Source: Symsagittifera roscoffensis (Eukaryota > Xenacoelomorpha > Acoela > Convolutidae). From it: a stretch of 64,000 nucleotides of DNA. The DNA is taken from positions 53,945,858 through 54,009,857 of the forward strand of contig NC_087065.1 in the NCBI RefSeq assembly GCF_963678635.1. The letters run 5' to 3'. The notes beneath the pieces are model-generated. The model ran no database searches and was not told the origin of the DNA. It saw only the letters and a program-made list of their open reading frames with translations. Below are positions 1 through 9,975 of the stretch, piece after piece; the first letter of the stretch is position 1; every line of letters begins with the position of its first letter. The translations under genes and the position numbers were made by a program.

Positions 1-586
1 GTTGTCACATTCAGATCCTGGCCACATTGGCTGAGGAACTTGAAAACGAATAATAACCTACTGATTAACAATTGTAAAACCTCAAGCGTTTTCCCTGATT
101 GCTTAATTGTTTTCTAAGTAATTCCAATTCCCAATGAAGTTTGTTTGGATAAATCAAGTATTTTCACTAGACTATCTCTTCGTTTTTAGTAAATTTTTTG
201 AATAGGTTTTCCATAAAAAATGCAGTTTTTGCTATGAAACTTAGTTATTTGAAGCAGAGCCAATTTGGAATGCTGCAAAATATGGAACATTAGACGGTTT
301 CATTGAACTCACACAGAAATTGAGAGGTGGCTGGGAAAGCAAATTATAAAAGTAAGCGGATTTTTTCTCAGATTTATAAAAAAACAGTCGAACTAGTTGA
401 TAGAGGCAAGTCAAACTGTTTTTTATCAGATCTTGTTTTTCAGAACTAAAGTATTTTACTTATATCGAATCGCATAACTCATCGCTCTCATCAATAAATT
501 TTCCACAGCGTTCAACGCGGATCTATATTAGGTCCTTTGCTTTCCATGTATACGCTCATTGTCTACGCTTGTCCAGTCAAAAAAAT

Positions 587-693
587 GTTAAGGTAAAATT
601 ACCCTAAATGACTTAAGGTAAAAAAAAAATTAAGGTAAAATTTACCCTAACATTACCTTAACTTTACCTTAAAAAATTGTTAGGGTAAAATTT
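587..693. repeat. AGGTAAAATT/TACCTTAA palindromic cluster (copy 1)
   Basis: The motif TTAAGGTAAAATTTACCCTAA and its parts occur repeatedly in both orientations within about 105 bp. There are three forward TTAAGGTAAAA-like blocks, two reverse TTACCTTAA-like blocks and a terminal TTAGGGTAAAATT. The stretch can fold into several alternative hairpins. No coding potential is seen. Confidence 0.75.
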
Positions 694-1141
694 AAAAGCG
701 GTTAACTCCAATTAGTAACGCTGATGATACTGGCCTTTTGAGTGTGAGAGATCAACTTATGACTATCTCTGCACTCATTGAACTGAAGGGCAGGATAAAC
801 ATAGGAAAAGAGTAATGAACGCAAGGAAACTGAAAAAAAGCGACTTGTTTGTTCAAAAATCTTCAACTTTTGAATTTCAAAGAAAAAATGAACGGCTTCA
901 AAGCTCTTTGAAATTTTAGAAAAAAATTTGATGGACTTTTTTTTCGTTAAAATTACCCCCGATTTGAGAAAACTGGATCAATAGGTAACACTTTTATTTC
1001 GCTGGAAAATCTGATAAACAATTTCCATTTTCGAAATTAGAAGTCGATCGCGTTTTTCGTGGCCTTTACAATTTTGCTGTTCGGTAGAGGAATTTGCCTT
1101 CCTAAGTACAATAGAAATGCGCTACACCTTAAAAGTAATGA

Positions 1142-1515
1142 GTTATGACCTAATGGTTATACTCATAGAGTAATTTCAGATAAGGTACACCGTCTGCTTA
1201 TTTCCGGCCGGATAGGTTTGTGCAACTTCTTAGTCTAATACCACTCTTAATCTTCCTCTTATATCTCCTACTCTCAATAGATCTAGTGTATACTGGTTTA
1301 TGCGAGTTGGTTCTTGAAGTTTATCCAGAAGGAGAGCAACTGTATTCAAAGTTTTATTCAAATTGTTCCGGTGCTGAAACTACAAGTAGTTTCAGCACTT
1401 ACAAATAAGCGTCAATGTTAGAGATGAAATATGCTTGGTTAGTTAGTAATATTTTATAAGGATAATTTATCAATAAAATAATTGGTTTATAAATACTAGT
1501 TTAGAACTGGTTCCA
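1142..1515 (-). repeat. LTR-like 0.37 kb repeat, copy A
   Basis: This is one of three copies of a sequence whose plus-strand form runs from gttatgacctaatgg to gaactggttcca. The other copies are at 2740-3105 and 25370-25756. The copies bracket the large minus-strand gypsy element. Copy C lies just upstream of its gag, so the repeat behaves like the LTR of that element. I could not find a clear polypurine tract or primer site, and TG/CA ends are not obvious, so LTR identity is an inference. A reading frame running from a GTG codon at 1220 is hydrophobic but has no ATG. Confidence 0.55.
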
Positions 1516-2185
1516 CCCATCCAGGATTGAGAGAGTTTTTAGTTTTTCATTGTTTATTGTAGTGAAGAACGGGTGATGTAGTTTCTTTGAGAAGTTGCGA
1601 GCAGTGACTTCTTGGAGAGAGGAGAAGTGTGATTGTTTGTGTTAGACGGAGGAAGATTGATTTGTTCGTGTTTCGAGATGGGTGTCGTTGATCGTGGTAG
1701 TCTTGGGTGATTGTGTCAAGACTTCTGATCGATGCAATGATGTATCGCTATCGTTGAGTTTAGAGCGAGACTACGTGCAGGGTTTTTAGTAAATTTTTTG
1801 AATGGGTTTTCCATAAAAAAAGCAGTTTTTGCTATGAAATTTAGTTATTTGAAGCACAACCAATTTAAATTGCTGCAAAATATGGAACATTAGACGGTTT
1901 CATTGAAATTACACAGAAATTGAGAGGTGGCTGGGAAAGCAAATTATAAAAGTAAGCGGATTTTTTCTCAGATTTAAAAAAAAACCGTCGAACTAGTTGA
2001 TAGAGACAAGTCAAACAGTTTTTATCAGATCTTGTTTTTCAGAACTAAAGTTTTTTACTTATATCGAATCGCATAACTCATCGCTCTCATCAATAAATTT
2101 TCCACAGCGTTCAACGCGGATCTATATTAGGTCCTTTGCTTTCCATGTATACGCTCATTGTCTACGCTTGTCCACTCAAAAAAAT

Positions 2186-2292
2186 GTTAAGGTAAAATTA
2201 CCCTAAATGAGTTAAAGTACGAAAAAAGTAAGGTAAAATTTACCCTAACATTACCTTAACTTTACCTTAAAAAATTGTTAGGGTAAAATTTA
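2186..2292. repeat. AGGTAAAATT/TACCTTAA palindromic cluster (copy 2)
   Basis: Second copy of the nested inverted-repeat cluster, in the second 1.6 kb unit. The middle forward block has decayed (gttaaagtacgaaaaaagtaagg), while the TTTACCCTAACATTACCTTAA core is kept. Confidence 0.75.
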
Positions 2293-2739
2293 AAAGCAAT
2301 TAACTCCAATTAGTAACGCTGATGATACTGGCCTTTTGAGTGTGTGAGATCAAATTATGACTATCTCTGCACTCATTGAACTGAAGGGCAGGATAAACAT
2401 AGGAAAAGAGTAATGAACGCAAGGAAACTGAAAAAAAAAGCGACTTGTTTGTTCAAAAATCTTCAACTTTTGAATTTCAAAGAAAAATGAACGGCTTCAA
2501 AGCTCTTTGAAATTTTAGAAAAAAAATTGATGGACTTTTTTTCGTTAAAAATACCCCCAATTTGAGAAAACTGGATCAATAGGTAACACTTTTATTTCGC
2601 TGGAAAATCTGATAATTAATTTCCATTTTCGAAATTAGAAGTCGATCGCGTTTTTCGTGGCCTTTACAATTTTGCTGTTCGGTAGAGGAATTTGCCTTCC
2701 TAAGTACAATAGAAATGCACTACACCTTAAAAGTAATGA

Positions 2740-3105
2740 GTTATGACCTATTGGTTATACTCATAGAGTAATTTCAGATAAGGTACACCGTCTGCTTATT
2801 TCCAGCCGGATAGGTTTGTGCAACTTCTTAGTCTAATACCAATTTTAATCTTCCTCTTCTTCCTAGTCTCAATAGATCTAGTGTATACTGGTTTATGCAG
2901 AAGGAGTTGGTTCTTGGAGTTTATCCAGAAGGAGAGCAACTGTATTCAAAGTTTTATTCAAATTGTTCTGGTGCTGAAACTACAAGTAGTTTCAGCACTT
3001 ACAAATAAGTGTCAATGTTAGAGTTTGGTTAGTTAGTAATATTCTATAAGGATAATTTATCAATAAAATAATTGGTTTATAAAAACCAGTTTAGAACTGG
3101 TTCCA
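2740..3105 (-). repeat. LTR-like 0.37 kb repeat, copy B
   Basis: Second copy of the LTR-like repeat, inside the second 1.6 kb unit. If it is the 3' LTR of the minus-strand gypsy element, the element ends here and copy A reflects later tandem duplication of LTR plus flank. It shares left and right edges with copy A. The frame seen in copies A and C is disturbed by an insertion and a deletion. Confidence 0.55.
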
Positions 3106-3372
3106 CCCATCCGGGATTGAGAGAGTTTTTAGTTTTTCATTGTTTATTGTAGTGAAGAACGGGCGATGTAGTTTCTTTGAGAAGTTGCGAGCAGTGACTT
3201 CTTGGAGAGAGAAGAAGTGTGGTTGTTTGCGTTAGAAGGAGGAAGATTGATTTGTTCGTGTTTCGAGATGGGTGTCGTTGATTGTGGTAGTCTTGGGTGA
3301 TTGTGTCAAGAATTCTGATCGATGCAATGATGTATCGCTTTCGTTGAGTTTGGAGCGAGAATACGTGCAGGG

Positions 3373-4434
3373 TGAAGTTTGACTTTTCCGTGTAAAATGC
3401 CAAGTGACTAAGATCAGTACGTTTATTCAACATCGAGATGGCCATTGGTCTGGTTCAATAGTTTTCCTTTGCTGCGATGTTGAGTCTATACTTAAAATCC
3501 TTTGAGGGTAGTGACTTTTGGTAGCAAATCGAACAGATTTGCCATTCCAGAGTTGGAATGTTGTTGGGTTGTCATATCCTTTGCTGCTCGTTCCTTGGGC
3601 TCTAAGAAATCTTTACATACTGCATTAATATTTTACATAAACAACTAATTCTTGTTGGTTAAGTTTTAGGCATGATTTATTATAAATTGTTATCGCAAAA
3701 GCGTTTTTATTTTAGCTTGTTTTTTTTCAAAGAGTCGCTCACACTAGAGCAACTCTCAGCAAAAATAGAGTGTGGGTCACCAAGCGTGGTTTTAGCGCGG
3801 TGGGTTAGGCCGGCTATAGAGCATGCTCAGGACGTCCGTCTGGTTGGTGAGGCCAGGAGTGGGCTATATTGTTATGGTCTCTTTGTACAGAGTCTTTTTA
3901 TTTGTTCAACCTTTTGTTAAATTTTTAATACTTGTTTTTCTCTTTTTTGCTTTGGTTGTGTCCTTTTCTCAAAAATAGAATATTTTGGTTTAGGTTTCTG
4001 TTTTGGATTTTTGGATTTTATTTTGTTTTTAAAAAAACGTGAAAGTGGTTTTCAAAAGAATTTTTTATCCAGTTTTTATCTAGTTTTAATCTGGTTTGGG
4101 CACCGTGGGATTTTCTTTCTTAATCATGATATTAGTTTGTGGCTTTGTGACGTTAGCAAGCCGCGTTGGTAGTTCAGTTTACTGTGTAATTCTTTCCAAA
4201 CGGGTTAAAGGAAGGTTTGAAACATGTGAAAACAAGTTAGAGTCGTTTTCAGTGGAAAATAAAACTCAAATTTCATTATTTAAACAATTCTTCGTGGGCG
4301 AGATGTGCGGTTGTGGAAAGAGTGTGTGATTCATGGGCGAGTGAAAGATTCAAATGTATAAAAGCAGCGTCGTGTAAAAAGGTTAGTACTCTTTAATTTA
4401 TTTGCAATTTTTTATGAATTTACATCATTGAAAA
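3373..4434. other. T/G-rich stretch without recognisable gene
   Basis: This lies between the 1.6 kb tandem units and the first accessory module. It keeps the T/G-rich plus-strand bias of the gypsy element and is probably its 3' untranslated part plus decayed insertions. A TATA-box-like string (tgtataaaagcagcg) lies near 4355 on the plus strand, but no gene follows it in that direction. A GC-richer patch at 3735-3865 is not recognised. Confidence 0.5.
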
Positions 4435-4739
4435 ATTAATTTTACTGTTATGGCGTTTTAAGTTTATGAAATTACTGCTGTATAGAGGTAAACTTTACCA
4501 TTTTAGAGGATTAGGTTTATGATTTTACTGCTAGTTATATGTAAATTTTACTGCTTTAAGTAAACACTGCAATTGGTGAAACGAATTGAAAAGTTTATAG
4601 AAGAGAGTTTACAATTTTTCATTTATTTTTATTTGGTTTAGATGATTGAGTGGTGAAACTGAAAAAGAAAAGTGAGAAAGAAAGATTAGTTGTGTTTGAA
4701 ATTTAATACTTAAGAAAACTTAATTATTCTTACTAATGA

Positions 4740-5007
4740 TCGTCGTCGGTGTAAATTGTGCCTGTTGATGTTAGGAGTTGAGCAAGCACGTGGATGAGGT
4801 ATTTAGCTTGAAAGAGAACCATAGAAGCTCGAGTGCTCTGATGATCTTGTGCTCTTCACTACTTAGTGAGAATTCAAGCGGTGTGTTTTGAATTAGGTTA
4901 TAAAACTTATGGTTATATTTAGTGTTATGAATATTTTCTAGGATTTTGACTTCGACGGGCTGTATATATTCGTGGTGGACAATTAGTGGGCGGGATTCTT
5001 CGACGTT
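4740..5007 (-). pseudogene. ORF X C-terminal fragment, module 1
   Basis: This is the C-terminal remnant of ORF X, matching 6250-6513 of module 2. The minus strand reads SRPLIVHHEYIQPVEVKILE followed by a leucine-rich tail. It is cut at its upstream side by the deletion junction near 5005. It has no start codon and its function is unknown. Confidence 0.7.
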
Positions 5008-5019
5008 GGTGATGAGGGT

Positions 5020-5870
5020 ATATTAAAATGAATTCTGGGAGTTGTAGATTTCTATTACGTCTTGGATGTATGATTTGTCTATCTATTGTAGATGTTGAAT
5101 TCGATTTTGACTAGGGTGTCTTGTTCTATTGAGGTGATGTTGGAGAGAAGGGTATATATTGTATGTTGGTTCGTATTGTGGTTCGCTTAGAGGTGCGTGG
5201 CGAACTACGGCTTTTAAAGGTTCTGATAGTAATGCGTGTCTTTCTTCAAATGTATATAGGTTTTCTTGAAATGAAATACGGGTAGACGATTGGGGATGAT
5301 CTGTCTGACAAGACGTTGGTGTTGTTGGAGACTCCTGGGATGTCGTAGTCGGTGGGGACTGTTGTGTTGGTTGTTGATTAGCAATTTTGAAAGATTGTTT
5401 AACTTTTGCTTTTGAAGAAACTTTATGTTGGTTATAATATTCTTCTAAAAAAGTATTGTTGCTAGTGCAAAAATTCTTATTGCTTTTTTATACATTTGCA
5501 TATTGACAAAATTAGGGAGACTAAATTGTGAGAAATATCGCCAAAAGAAGGAAGATGTCTTTCTTGTTAAATTAATGTCTTAACATTTAGATAGTTGTTG
5601 AAAAATTGTACCTGAGAAGGTGGTGAAGAATTTTCGCGAAGTTGAGATAGGTTTTTTGTAGTGAGTGAAAAATTACGAAAAAATTGCAACAATTACGAGG
5701 AGAAGGAGAAACAATTCTGAGATGAAAAATATCCTAATTTGGAAAACGATTGATAGAAGTGAAAAAAAAATGAGATTATTATTTTGAGTAGTGGAACTGA
5801 GCGAGAAAGAATCATTTGAGAAATGATTCATCCTTGCCGAACTATTTATTTTTTTTGAGGCCAACATTGA
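5020..5870 (-). pseudogene. ORF Y, Ser/Thr/Pro-rich, module 1
   Basis: The minus-strand frame starts with an ATG near 5867. It encodes a short polar Ser/Asn-rich segment and then a long hydrophobic run (around residues 32-64, with LFLLLLVIVAIFS at its end) that would serve as a signal anchor. Further downstream, in shifted frames, the sequence is rich in Ser, Thr, Pro and Gln. It is nearly identical to 10350-11200 in module 2. I do not recognise a family. A membrane-anchored glycoprotein leader or an env N-terminal region are both possible. Confidence 0.45.
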
Positions 5871-6276
5871 GAGTGGTCGGATTGTTTATTGATTTTTGAC
5901 AAGTGCGTGGGATATTTTTGCAGTTTTTGGTGAGGGAAAAGTTAGTTTTACTGCAATGGGGTTTTAACTTTATGAAATTACTGCTGTATAGAGGTAAACT
6001 TTACCATTTTAGAGGATTAGGTTTATGATTTTACTGCTTGTTATATGTAAATTTTACTGCTTTAAGTAAACACTGCAATTGGTGAAACGAATTGAAAAGT
6101 TTATAGAAGAGAGTTTACAATTTTTCATTTATTTTTATTTGGTTTAGATGATTGAGTGGTGAAACTGAAAAAGAAAAGTGAGAAAGAAAGATTAGTTGTG
6201 TTTGAAATTTAATACTTAAGAAAACTTAATTATTCTTACTAATGATCGTCGTCGGTGTAAATTGTGCCTGTTGATG

Positions 6277-7890
6277 TTAGGAGTTGAGCAAGCACGTGGA
6301 TGAGGTATTTAGCTTGAAAGAGAACCATAGAAGCTCGAGTGCTCTGATGATCTTGTGCTCTTCACTACTTAGTGAGAATTCAAGCGGTGTGTTTTGAATT
6401 AGGTTATAAAACTTATGGTTATATTTAGTGTTATGAATATTTTCTAGGATTTTGACTTCGACGGGCTGTATATATTCGTGGTGGACAATTAGTGGGCGGG
6501 ATTCTTCGACGTTAAAACATTTTGTTAGTGGGCAGAATATATACTGTTGTTTTATGGGGTCGTACATTCGGATGACGCCTTGCATATTAGTGTCTTTTAT
6601 ACAATAGGTCAAATTTAGGAAGAATGGTGAAGTATATTTTGAGTTAATAAATATGAATCGGTGTTGTGGGTTTCGCGATGATGTATTAGTTGTATAGTGG
6701 TTTTGAATTATTTAATAATAAGTGTGAGTTTGTTTAGTGCGTAACGTTATTTGATGTGAGCAGCGTAAAACACGTTCTTTTGGTGTGAGAAAATTGAAAG
6801 TTAGTGAGATGTGATTAAATTTATTAAAAAAAAGAATCCAATGTTTTGGTGTCGCAAAATGCTGCGGAAATAGTATTATCATATTTTTCATTCATGCTAT
6901 TAATGAGAAAAACATATTGTGATTTTATGAAAAATTTGTCACTTTGTTGGAGATTAGTATTTTTGTCGTCATCCATATAACGTGCAATAGCGTGACCATA
7001 GTGGTTAATTGAGAATCGGTTTGCTTTCTGTGCAACAAATCTATTTAATGTTTGCGTTAGTCCTATGGTTGTGAATTGTTTTTCATGAAGTTCTGTGATT
7101 AGATGGTGTAGTTGAGTTTGACATAACTCATTGCCTTCTGGGTTTTTTTATAATGGAAGTGATAATGGGTTGGTGAAATGATATTATGATGTCCATGAAA
7201 ATCTGGGAAACATGGTATATTCGTCATTGTAAGATCGGTGGTTGTTGTTAGTGGTCTGATAGTAAGTATATTGTGGGAACAATGGTAAGCACATTTGTAA
7301 AAACTCTTTAGTGTTTGTGTTTAGTGGATGAACGGAAAACATTCGAGGAGGTCGGGGGTTGGGAAGCGTTGGGGTAATGGGAAGCTTTCGTTTAAAAACT
7401 CGGTGGGCTCGGATTTCTTCATTTGTGGATGCTGGGTTGGAGGAATCGGAGGAGGTAATGAATTGCGATAAGTGATGAATTGTTAGTGTGTTAGGGTTTT
7501 GAAGCTGTTGTTGTAAGGTGATGAAATTATCAAGCTCGTTTTCGACGGGGCTGGGGGTCGAGTTGGTCGCTGGTCATTGGGGAGAGTATTGGGGTTGCTT
7601 CGGTGTAGGAGGAAGGGGCTGGGGAAGGTTCATCGGGAGTTGGGGTGTGGAGTGGACGGATGGGGGGTTGCGAAAAAGTCGACGGTTTGGGCTCGGAATT
7701 CTGGACTTCATCTGGAGTTTCAATATCGGAGTTGTTAAATTGTGAGATGGTATGAAAACTGTGTGTATGTGTGTGCAGTTATCATCAGAATCCATGCGTA
7801 GTGAAGTATTAGTGAATGATGGTATGGGAGAGGGAGTGAAATCAGAGATTGATATGTTAGGAGAGTGACGTTGGAGATTTCATGGGTCAG
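6277..7890 (-). pseudogene. ORF X, module 2 (broken)
   Basis: This ORF lies downstream of the env-like ORF in minus-strand order. The region matching the ORF X start codon of module 3 reads ATA instead of ATG. An N-terminal Pro/Ser-rich part (7795-7574) is followed, in another frame, by a helical Gln/Asn/Leu-rich part. The C-terminal frame (6612-6277) has the core INMQG-like motif (here TNMQGVIRMYDPIKQQYIF), then CPLTKCFNVEESRPLIVHHE. A run of T residues and several indels shift the frame. No known family is recognised, and the position after env suggests a retroviral-style accessory product. Confidence 0.5.
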
Positions 7891-8186
7891 AAAGGTAACA
7901 GTTGAAGGATCCAATCTGGCGGCTTATAGTGGACTAAAAAGATGGTTGCTATGAGAACGGAAAATGGTGGTGTGTGGCTGTTCTACAATTTATTCTAATG
8001 TGTCTTCTCTGTTCGCTTGGTGGGCTACTATATAAGTAACGCAACTTTGTGGGTAATTATAACTTGTAGAGATATGCTCTGTTACTGTTGTATTTCTAGT
8101 TTCTTTGTACTTAAGATAACGTATGATTTTTATGTAAGTTGAGTAATTGTGGTGCAGTAGGTGTTGTACTTCTGTTGTCTTGTGGA

Positions 8187-9500
8187 TTATCGTATAAATT
8201 TGGTGCGGTTGATGTTTTTTGTTGTATTCACTCTTTGAGCGTCTAAAAGAATTTTGTTAATTGAAATTGAAACTGCGTATAAAATATTCAATCTTTCTAA
8301 GATGTAAAAGGGCCAACCTAGAAAGGCGAGAAATTGGTTTTTTAAGTTTACAAAACTGAAAAATTTAATAGGTGAAATATCTTGAGGACGGTATGTTTCA
8401 CCGTTTAAATAGATGTAATATTTTATATCTTTAAAGTATCCAACGTAGTCTTGTGCATAGATATCTGAAAATTCTGCGGTTTCTGAAAGTTCTCTTAAGC
8501 TTTGATCTATAGCTTGTCTTTGTATTGTATCCGTTTTTGTATGGAGTTCTTGAAATTGTTGCTTGCAAATATGATGTTGTATATCGGATCTGGAGTATAT
8601 ATTTATTAATTTTATATCTAAATTTGGTTTTCTAGCAATAGCTTTGATACTTTCTGGTAAAAATTTCTTTAATGGTGGAATATGTGTACGGTATGGTGTG
8701 AGAAGATAGTATTTATCTTCATCTGGATTTAGCTGTACAATATTGTGGCTATTTTCAGATCCACATGTGACGGCTCTATCCCAAAAAAATGTTCGTCTAG
8801 AAAGTGTGTCAACAAAAAGTTCTTCTTTTTTGTAGAAACTAGGGATTCTCTTGTAACATTTTTTATCTTTAAAAACAGATAATGGTGATCTTTTTTTTTC
8901 GTACATGTGTAATACCATAAAATTTTTCCTTCGTAATCTATAAAGTTTGAACTGTTGCCAATTAATAAATATCCCGCGTAAGGTACTTTTAATACTGCGA
9001 GTGCAAGTGAGTGTAGATTTTGTATTCGTTCAAGCTCACATAAGGGATGAAGCGTTTCTAGTTTTGATAGTGACATTTCTTGAAAACTTCTGCTTATTGT
9101 GTAATCCAATTTCAAGTGCACCAAAATAGGAGTTGTTCATGAGTGATCGTTCTTGTAAACGTGTATGGCAAAATTTTCCAACATTATTTCATGTGTTTTT
9201 CAAAAATGTTACTCGGATATATGAATTTTTGTCGTTTTTATTGTGATACGTTGGATATGGGTTACTTATTAATTTTCCTGTTTTCATGCCGAATACAATG
9301 TTTTTTTTTCTCTGAAAATTTTGCTGTGAATTTATATCCTGTTAAGGTTATAGCTCGGGCTTTTGAATAAAGTGTCGCTACTATATTCGTAGTTTCTATT
9401 TTTTGTGGTTCGGATTCGCATTGAGTTACTTGGCCTATGGCGTTTTTTATGTAGTGGTTTTTGTTCATTTTCTTCACAATCATAGTGTGTGGCTAATAAA
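8187..9500 (-). pseudogene. env: env-like glycoprotein ORF, module 2 (frameshifted)
   Basis: The main frame 8918-8187 gives 243 residues, and 9124-8729 gives the preceding part in another frame, overlapping at a frameshift near 8890. An N-terminal piece lies at 9483-9262. Visible features include conserved cysteines (TCTKK, KKCYKRIP, VTCGSEN), the tract VQLNPDEDKYYLLTPYRTH, and near the C-terminus a hydrophobic segment (around FLAFLGWPFYILERLNILYA) suited to a membrane anchor, followed by a short basic tail. The location after pol, the cysteine pattern and the terminal anchor fit a retroelement envelope. I cannot assign it to a particular viral glycoprotein family. A strong furin site is not evident. 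Confidence 0.55.
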
Positions 9501-9975
9501 GCTTGTGGTCTTGTTCCAGGTTAAGGATTTTACGGGATGTTGGTTCTGAAAATATAGGGGAGAGAGGGTTTGGAGAAAAAAGATTATTTAAAGTTACATG
9601 GGTAGGATAGTCACGAATATGGGTTATAGAAAATGACGTTTTTGTATATCTTTCTTATTGTTAGATAAATTCTGTTGTAATAAATGGGGTAAGTAATGAT
9701 TGAGCTGCTATATTTGGAGGAGATAGGGGGAGAGGGTGATGTGCTGAATTATTTAATTTTACTGTTATTTCTAATTTAAAGAATAGTTTGTCTTGTGTAA
9801 GGATTTGTATCTTGTGTTCCTGTATGTTTTTGTGAATACCGTGTCTGTATTGTAATCTGCTGAGTGCCCAATAATGTAATTCGTTGCTATCAAGATGTTG
9901 ATAAAATAAGGGAGGGGGTGCTACGAATGTATTCCAATCTTATCATAGGGGTATATTATTGGTTAAAATTTCTCT

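Larger units (their letters stand above)
182..1781. repeat. 1.6 kb tandem unit, first copy
   Basis: This is the first of two direct tandem copies. The copy-start sequence (gtttttagtaaattttttg) lies at 182 and recurs at 782+1000, giving a period of exactly 1600 at the left edge. Homology breaks at the base before 182. The unit holds a palindromic AGGTAAAATT cluster (587-693), a 0.37 kb LTR-like repeat (1142-1515) and a T/G-rich tail (about 1530-1781) ending in gtgcagg. The tail has the same strand bias as the large gypsy element to the right, so the unit is probably derived from the 3' end of that element plus flank. I see no convincing gene. Confidence 0.9.
1782..3372. repeat. 1.6 kb tandem unit, second copy
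   Basis: This is the second direct copy of the unit starting at 182, in the same order: palindrome cluster (2186-2292), LTR-like repeat (2740-3105), T/G-rich tail. It differs from copy 1 by scattered substitutions and small indels, so the duplication is not very recent. Homology ends at the shared gtgcagg near 3371. From there the sequence continues into the T/G-rich 3' part of the gypsy element without another copy. Confidence 0.88.
4435..5940 (-). repeat. accessory module, copy 1 (internally deleted)
   Basis: This copy consists of the two ends of the 5.3 kb module joined directly. Positions 4435-5007 match 5941-6513, and 5005-5940 match 10335-11270. The junction at about 5005-5008 shares the bases gtt with both parents. 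The env-like ORF and most of ORF X are missing. What remains is the C-terminal end of ORF X (minus, about 4740-5007) and the Ser/Thr/Pro-rich ORF Y (minus, about 5020-5870). Both parts look almost identical to module 2, so this copy is younger than the split between modules 2 and 3. Confidence 0.88.

Noticed and set aside
670-690. TTAGGG near the palindromic cluster as a telomeric repeat
   Set aside because: Only a single occurrence within a palindrome, not an array.
1220-1408. Hydrophobic 62-codon frame starting QLLSLIPLLIFLLYLL, repeated at 25461-25649
   Set aside because: It begins with GTG rather than ATG, lies inside the LTR-like repeat, and the second tandem copy (2818) breaks the frame. 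Likely chance in T-rich DNA.
1506-1530. TGGTTCCACCCATCC beside the LTR-like repeat as a primer-binding site
   Set aside because: It would require a plus-strand element, but gag-pol reads on the minus strand and copy C has no such sequence.
3137-3445. Minus-strand 102-codon ORF in the T/G-rich tail of the second 1.6 kb unit
   Set aside because: Composition follows the strand bias. The first unit has no equal open frame, and no motif is seen.
4355-4369. TATA-box-like tgtataaaagcagcg on the plus strand
   Set aside because: No plus-strand gene follows, and the surrounding element reads on the minus strand.
7518-7745. Plus-strand Gly/Trp-rich ORF, also at 12883-13122
   Set aside because: It is the mirror of the minus-strand Pro/Ser-rich ORF X region, whose G-rich complement reads as Gly and Trp.
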